From: Patescibacteria group bacterium
Lineage (GTDB): Bacteria; Patescibacteriota; Patescibacteriia; Patescibacteriales; GWC2-42-12
Length of the DNA: 8,026 nt
Reading direction: 5' to 3'
NCBI GenBank assembly: GCA_018813805.1
Contig: JAHJAP010000065.1
Location: 1-8,026 of the forward strand
Positions 4,929 to 8,026 of this stretch are shown here, piece after piece. Under the pieces are notes generated by a model, which worked only from the letters and a program-made list of their open reading frames with translations, did not search any database and had not been told where the DNA came from. The stretch's first letter is position 1. The number at the start of each line of letters is the position of its first letter. The translations under genes were made by a program, and so were the position numbers.

Positions 4929-6191
4929 TTAAAATTTTAAACACATTTCTTTTACTTGTTTTTTAATTTTATTTAAAACTTTAATTTCATTTTTATGCTC
5001 AATGGCTGTATTTATCCATGCAACAATTTTTTTAACTTCTTTTTGTTTTAAACCGCGCGTAGTTATAGCTGGAGTACCAAAGCGAACGCCAGATGGATTT
5101 ATTGGAGGATTAGGATCGTTTGGAATAGTTGAACGAGAAACTGAAATATTAATCTTGTCCAAAATTTGCTCGCAATCACGACCGCTTAAACCTTTGTTTG
5201 CCATATTAACAACCATTAAATGGTTATCAGTGCCATTGGAAATTACTTGATAACCAAATTTAATAAATTCTTCAGCCATTATTTTGGCATTAATTATAAC
5301 TTGCTTGGCATATTGTTTAAATTCTGGTTGTAAAGCTTCTTTAAAAGCCACTGCTTTAGCGGTAATAATATGTTCATGCGGCCCACCCTGCATTCCAGGA
5401 AAAATTGCGCGATCAATTTGTTTTGCAAATTTTTCTTTACACATAATAATTGCTCCTCTTGGACCACGTAAAGTTTTATGAGTTGTAGTAGAAACAACAT
5501 CAAAAAATAAAACAGGACTATTCATTTCACCTGCCGCAATTAAACCAGCTGTGTGAGCAATGTCAGCAAAAGTAAAAGCATTAATTTCATCTGCGATATC
5601 TTTAAATTTTTGCCATTCTATTTCACGCGAATAAGCGCTATATCCTGCTACAATCATTTTTGGTTTTTCTTTTAAGGCAATTTTTTTAACTTTTTCCATA
5701 TCAATTCTGCCGCTAACTGGATCAACTTCATATTGAATAAAATTATATAACATACCTGAAAAATTAACAGGATGTCCATGTGATAAATGTCCGCCATGAT
5801 CTAATTTTAATCCCAAAACTTTATCACCTGGCTTTAAAAACGCCATATACACAGCGGCATTAGCTGGTGATCCAGAAAGAGGTTGAACATTAACATGCTC
5901 TGCTTGAAATAATTTTTTAGCCCGTTCAATGGCAATTATTTCCACTTCATCAACTATTTGATTGCCGCCATAATAGCGGTGTCCAGGATAGCCTTCGCTA
6001 TATTTGTTAGTTAATACTGTTGCCATAGCTTCCAATACTGCTTTAGAAACATAATTTTCCGAAGCAATTAGTTCCATTCCTTCTGCTTGCCTTATTGTTT
6101 CACGCTTAACCATGTCCATAATTTCCTTGTCTTGCTTGGCTAAATTTTTATAATTAATCTTATTATTAAACATAATATTTTTATTATTCAT
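4929..6191 (-). CDS. glyA: GlyA: serine hydroxymethyltransferase
   Basis: A 420-residue PLP enzyme interconverting serine + THF and glycine + 5,10-methylene-THF, the main entry of one-carbon units. The PLP lysine is Lys239 in STTTHKTLRGPRG (234-246). The cofactor Asp210 and His213 lie in FADIAHTAGLIAAG (208-221), the substrate carboxylate-binding arginine is Arg371 in SGVRFGTPAITTRG (367-380), and LIASENY is at 41-47. The length is normal for bacterial SHMT. The ATG at 6191 is chosen because AGGGGGT lies 11 bases upstream; the second ATG at residue 7 would be too far from it. It lies 24 bp downstream of metG and upstream of folD, whose product consumes the methylene-THF made here. Confidence 0.97.
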   Translation of the reverse strand: MNNKNIMFNNKINYKNLAKQDKEIMDMVKRETIRQAEGMELIASENYVSKAVLEAMATVLTNKYSEGYPGHRYYGGNQIVDEVEIIAIERAKKLFQAEHVNVQPLSGSPANAAVYMAFLKPGDKVLGLKLDHGGHLSHGHPVNFSGMLYNFIQYEVDPVSGRIDMEKVKKIALKEKPKMIVAGYSAYSREIEWQKFKDIADEINAFTFADIAHTAGLIAAGEMNSPVLFFDVVSTTTHKTLRGPRGAIIMCKEKFAKQIDRAIFPGMQGGPHEHIITAKAVAFKEALQPEFKQYAKQVIINAKIMAEEFIKFGYQVISNGTDNHLMVVNMANKGLSGRDCEQILDKINISVSRSTIPNDPNPPINPSGVRFGTPAITTRGLKQKEVKKIVAWINTAIEHKNEIKVLNKIKKQVKEMCLKF

Positions 6192-6202
6192 AAATAAAAT
6201 TT

Positions 6203-6209
6203 ACCCCCT
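6203..6209 (-). promoter_or_regulatory. Shine-Dalgarno-like site of glyA
   Basis: The minus strand reads AGGGGGT, one mismatch from AGGAGGT, 11 bases before the ATG at 6191. It lies in the 24-bp gap after metG and is the only SD-like site among the minus-strand genes, which supports translation of glyA from a metG-glyA transcript. Confidence 0.5.
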
Positions 6210-6215
6210 ACTCAA

Positions 6216-7634
6216 TTATTTTCTTGGAAAAATAGAATCAGGCTTTTTAATTTTTTCTTGACTAAAAATTTTTTGTATAACTTCTGATGTTTTTGGCAAG
6301 AATGGTTCCATGTCAAAAGCAATGCTTAAAATTTTCTTAATATATAAATTAAGTTTTTCTTTTAATTTATTTTTTTCAAGCTTCCAAGGCTTGTCTTTAC
6401 CTATTATTCTATTAAAATCAGCAATTCGCCTCCAAACGCTTTTAATCGCTTCATCAGGTCGGTATTGACTCATATGTTTAACAATGTCAGAAGAAAAATT
6501 ATTAACTGGAATATTTGTATTGTTAAAATCTAATGTTTCGCACAGCTTAGCAATGCGCGCTATTAAATTACCGATTCCATTGGCAAGATCAGAATTATAT
6601 TTTTCTTTAAATTTCTCAAGCGAAATATCTCCGTCATTACCAAAAGAAAAAGAAGAAATAAGTAAATATCTCACAGCATCAGACCCATATTCATTAACCA
6701 AGACTAAAGGATCAATAACATTACCTAATGTTTTTGATATTTTTTGCCCATTAATAGTAAAAAACCCATGAGCAAAAATTACTTTTGGCAATTCTATTTT
6801 ATTAGCTAACAACAAGCCTTCCCAAACTAAAGAGTGAAACCAAAGAATGTCTTTTGCCATTAAGTGTAAAGATGGGGGCCAAAATTTTTCTTTTTCTGAA
6901 TAAATTTTTGTAGCTGAATAATAATTAAGAAGAGCGTCAATCCATACATAAACCGTTTGAGATTTATCCCATGGCAATTGTATCCCCCAAGAAACACCAG
7001 ACCTTGAGATGGAAATATCATTTACCCCATTATTAATTTTACCAAGAATTTCATTCTTTCTCTCTGTTGGTAAAATTTCATAAGTTTGTTTATTTATCTC
7101 ATTTAATACAAAAACAGAAAAATCTTTTAATTTAAAAAAATAATTTTCTTCCTCCTGTTCAACTAATAATGTGTTGGGATGATATGCGCAAGTATTGTTT
7201 ATTATTTCATCAGATAAAAAAAAATTTTCACATCCAACGCAATACAGCCCCTTGTATTTTGCTTTATATATAAATCCTTTATCATAAAGTTGTTGAAGAT
7301 AATCTTGAACAATTTTCTCATGCGATGGATCAGTTGTTCTAAAAAATTCATCATAACTTATATCAAGTTTTTTCCATACCTTCTTGTATTCATTGGAAAT
7401 ATTATTTGCAAATTCTTGGGGAGAAAGATTATGGGCTTTGGCGGAATTTGCCACTTTATTGCCATGCTCATCTGTGCCAGTAAGAAAAAAAACATTGTTT
7501 TCTCCTTTGATTTTTCGATAATATCTAGCAAAAACATCAGCCATGACCGTAGTATAAGCATGGCCAATGTGAGGCTTATCATTTACATAATAAATAGGGG
7601 TTGTAATATAAAAATTGTTTGATTTTTTATTCAT
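6216..7634 (-). CDS. metG: MetG: methionyl-tRNA synthetase, short form
   Basis: A 472-residue class I aminoacyl-tRNA synthetase charging tRNA-Met with methionine. From the ATG at 7634 the HIGH signature is at 22-25, within YITTPIYYVNDKPHIGHAYT. The zinc knuckle is CVGC (132-135) plus CAYH (149-152), the one-knuckle CxxC/CxxH type. The KMSKS motif appears as KISKT (298-302), keeping the key lysines. The protein ends after the helical anticodon-binding domain (WRRIADFN, KPW, LPKTSEVI) and lacks the C-terminal tRNA-binding extension of E. coli MetRS. A GTG start at 7652 would add six residues, but the ATG sits where family members begin. There is no SD. An A/T-rich TATAAA on the minus strand (7660-7655) is a weak -10 candidate and would give a very short leader. 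A palindromic element lies 79 bp upstream of the start. Confidence 0.96.
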   Translation of the reverse strand: MNKKSNNFYITTPIYYVNDKPHIGHAYTTVMADVFARYYRKIKGENNVFFLTGTDEHGNKVANSAKAHNLSPQEFANNISNEYKKVWKKLDISYDEFFRTTDPSHEKIVQDYLQQLYDKGFIYKAKYKGLYCVGCENFFLSDEIINNTCAYHPNTLLVEQEEENYFFKLKDFSVFVLNEINKQTYEILPTERKNEILGKINNGVNDISISRSGVSWGIQLPWDKSQTVYVWIDALLNYYSATKIYSEKEKFWPPSLHLMAKDILWFHSLVWEGLLLANKIELPKVIFAHGFFTINGQKISKTLGNVIDPLVLVNEYGSDAVRYLLISSFSFGNDGDISLEKFKEKYNSDLANGIGNLIARIAKLCETLDFNNTNIPVNNFSSDIVKHMSQYRPDEAIKSVWRRIADFNRIIGKDKPWKLEKNKLKEKLNLYIKKILSIAFDMEPFLPKTSEVIQKIFSQEKIKKPDSIFPRK

Positions 7635-7713
7635 ATAAAACGAACTTAACACATTTTATAATAAATACCAAATTTGTGTATTAGTTTGCGCCATCTTAAA
7701 CAAATAATTATAT

Positions 7714-7750
7714 GGGTCTGTCGCCGAATACGGTATTCGGCAACAGACCC
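7714..7750. mobile_element. 37-bp palindromic element, complete copy, with 5-bp flanking duplication TATAT
   Basis: Arms 7714-7731 and 7733-7750 pair with one mismatch (A at 7742 where other copies have G). The central base is G rather than C, which corresponds to the opposite orientation to 3079-3115. TATAT precedes it (7709-7713) and TATAT follows it (7751-7755); the match is exactly five bases. It lies between the right-edge membrane protein gene and metG, about 48 bp past the stop of the former. Confidence 0.85.
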
Positions 7751-7797
7751 TATATAGAAAGTTTTTGAATAATCTAAAAAATAAGTCATTATTTAAG

Positions 7798-8026
7798 CTA
7801 CGTTGTCAGGGTTTCAATAACAAGTTTAACTATAGCATAAGCCATAAAAACCATAATAATTCCTAATGTTGTCCAAATAAGTATGTTTTTTCCTTTTGTA
7901 ACATTTTCCTGATTTCCTCCTGATATCATCCATATAATTCCGCCGTAAATAAACATCACCAAAGCCAATGAGCCAACAACTCCCATAATACCCTTAATAA
8001 CATTCCCAAGAAAAGTTGGAATATCA
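7798..8026 (-). CDS. Two-helix small membrane protein, VirB2/TrbC pilin-like, 5' end outside the window
   Basis: The open frame continues to the window edge: upstream of the internal ATG at 7986 it reads DIPTFLGNVIKGI without a stop, so the true start lies beyond 8026. The visible 75 residues hold two hydrophobic helices, about IMGVVGSLALVMFIYGGIIW and ILIWTTLGIIMVFMAYAIV. A short polar loop, SGGNQENVTKGK, joins them. This helix-loop-helix layout with a G-rich, basic loop resembles VirB2/TrbC-type pilin subunits and the many small proteins of this type in Patescibacteria genomes. The role (surface filament, type IV secretion-like channel or other membrane function) is inferred and cannot be settled without the N terminus, where a signal peptide would be expected. 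The stop is TAG at 7798-7800. No good terminator is visible before the palindrome at 7714. Confidence 0.75.
   Translation of the reverse strand, partial: DIPTFLGNVIKGIMGVVGSLALVMFIYGGIIWMISGGNQENVTKGKNILIWTTLGIIMVFMAYAIVKLVIETLTT

Noticed and set aside
6159..6173. Internal glyA start at the ATG of residue 7.
   Set aside because: The SD-like AGGGGGT is 11 bases from the first ATG and about 29 from this one.
7635..7652. GTG start for metG adding six residues.
   Set aside because: The ATG at 7634 gives the usual MetRS N-terminal length before the FYITTPIYYVN segment, and the GTG has no SD.
931..7750. CRISPR repeats.
   Set aside because: The copies are thousands of bases apart, separated by housekeeping genes rather than short spacers, and no cas gene is present.
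7757..7797. Terminator after the right-edge membrane protein gene.
   Set aside because: Only a 5-bp A/T stem (AATAA/TTATT) followed by a few T residues on the minus strand; too weak in such AT-rich DNA.

Overview
This 8 kb window is very AT-rich and reads best as part of a Patescibacteria (Candidate Phyla Radiation) genome. The evidence is short genes, mostly without Shine-Dalgarno sites, a compact MetRS lacking a C-terminal extension, and a small two-helix VirB2/TrbC-like protein of a kind common in that group. The standard bacterial code fits: no internal TGA is needed, and TAA, TAG and TGA are all used as stops. The lineage is an inference from gene style; no rRNA marker is present.

Layout, left to right. 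Minus strand: a class I SAM methyltransferase resembling Trm9/ALKBH8 tRNA wobble methyltransferases (150-902), then a long RecQ-family helicase (977-3067). Plus strand: one orphan gene of unknown function (3357-3875) with its own promoter-like sequence, a 28-bp palindrome, a strong SD and a rho-independent terminator. Minus strand again: folD (4037-4885), glyA (4929-6191) and metG (6216-7634). The last three are closely spaced in transcription order metG-glyA-folD, linking methionyl-tRNA synthesis with folate one-carbon supply. At the right edge is a 5'-incomplete two-helix membrane protein (7798-8026).

The most notable signal is a dispersed 37-bp near-perfect palindrome with arms GGGTCTGTCGCCGAATAC. 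There are three complete copies (3079-3115, 3992-4035, 7714-7750) and one truncated copy (931-957). Each complete copy is flanked by its own 5-bp A/T-only direct repeat (TTATT, TTTAT, TATAT), as expected of target-site duplications. They therefore look like tiny mobile elements placed in gene boundaries. One lies inside the putative recQ 5' leader, and another duplicated the bases holding the folD stop codon.

A second, unrelated insertion lies inside the methyltransferase: a GC-rich imperfect palindrome within a 54-bp in-frame segment bounded by TTTTGAA repeats. Removing it restores normal methyltransferase motif spacing, which resembles the in-frame palindromic elements of Rickettsia. The rest is mostly housekeeping, apart from an unusually diverged cofactor site in FolD and a RecQ whose zinc module sits about 165 residues later than usual.
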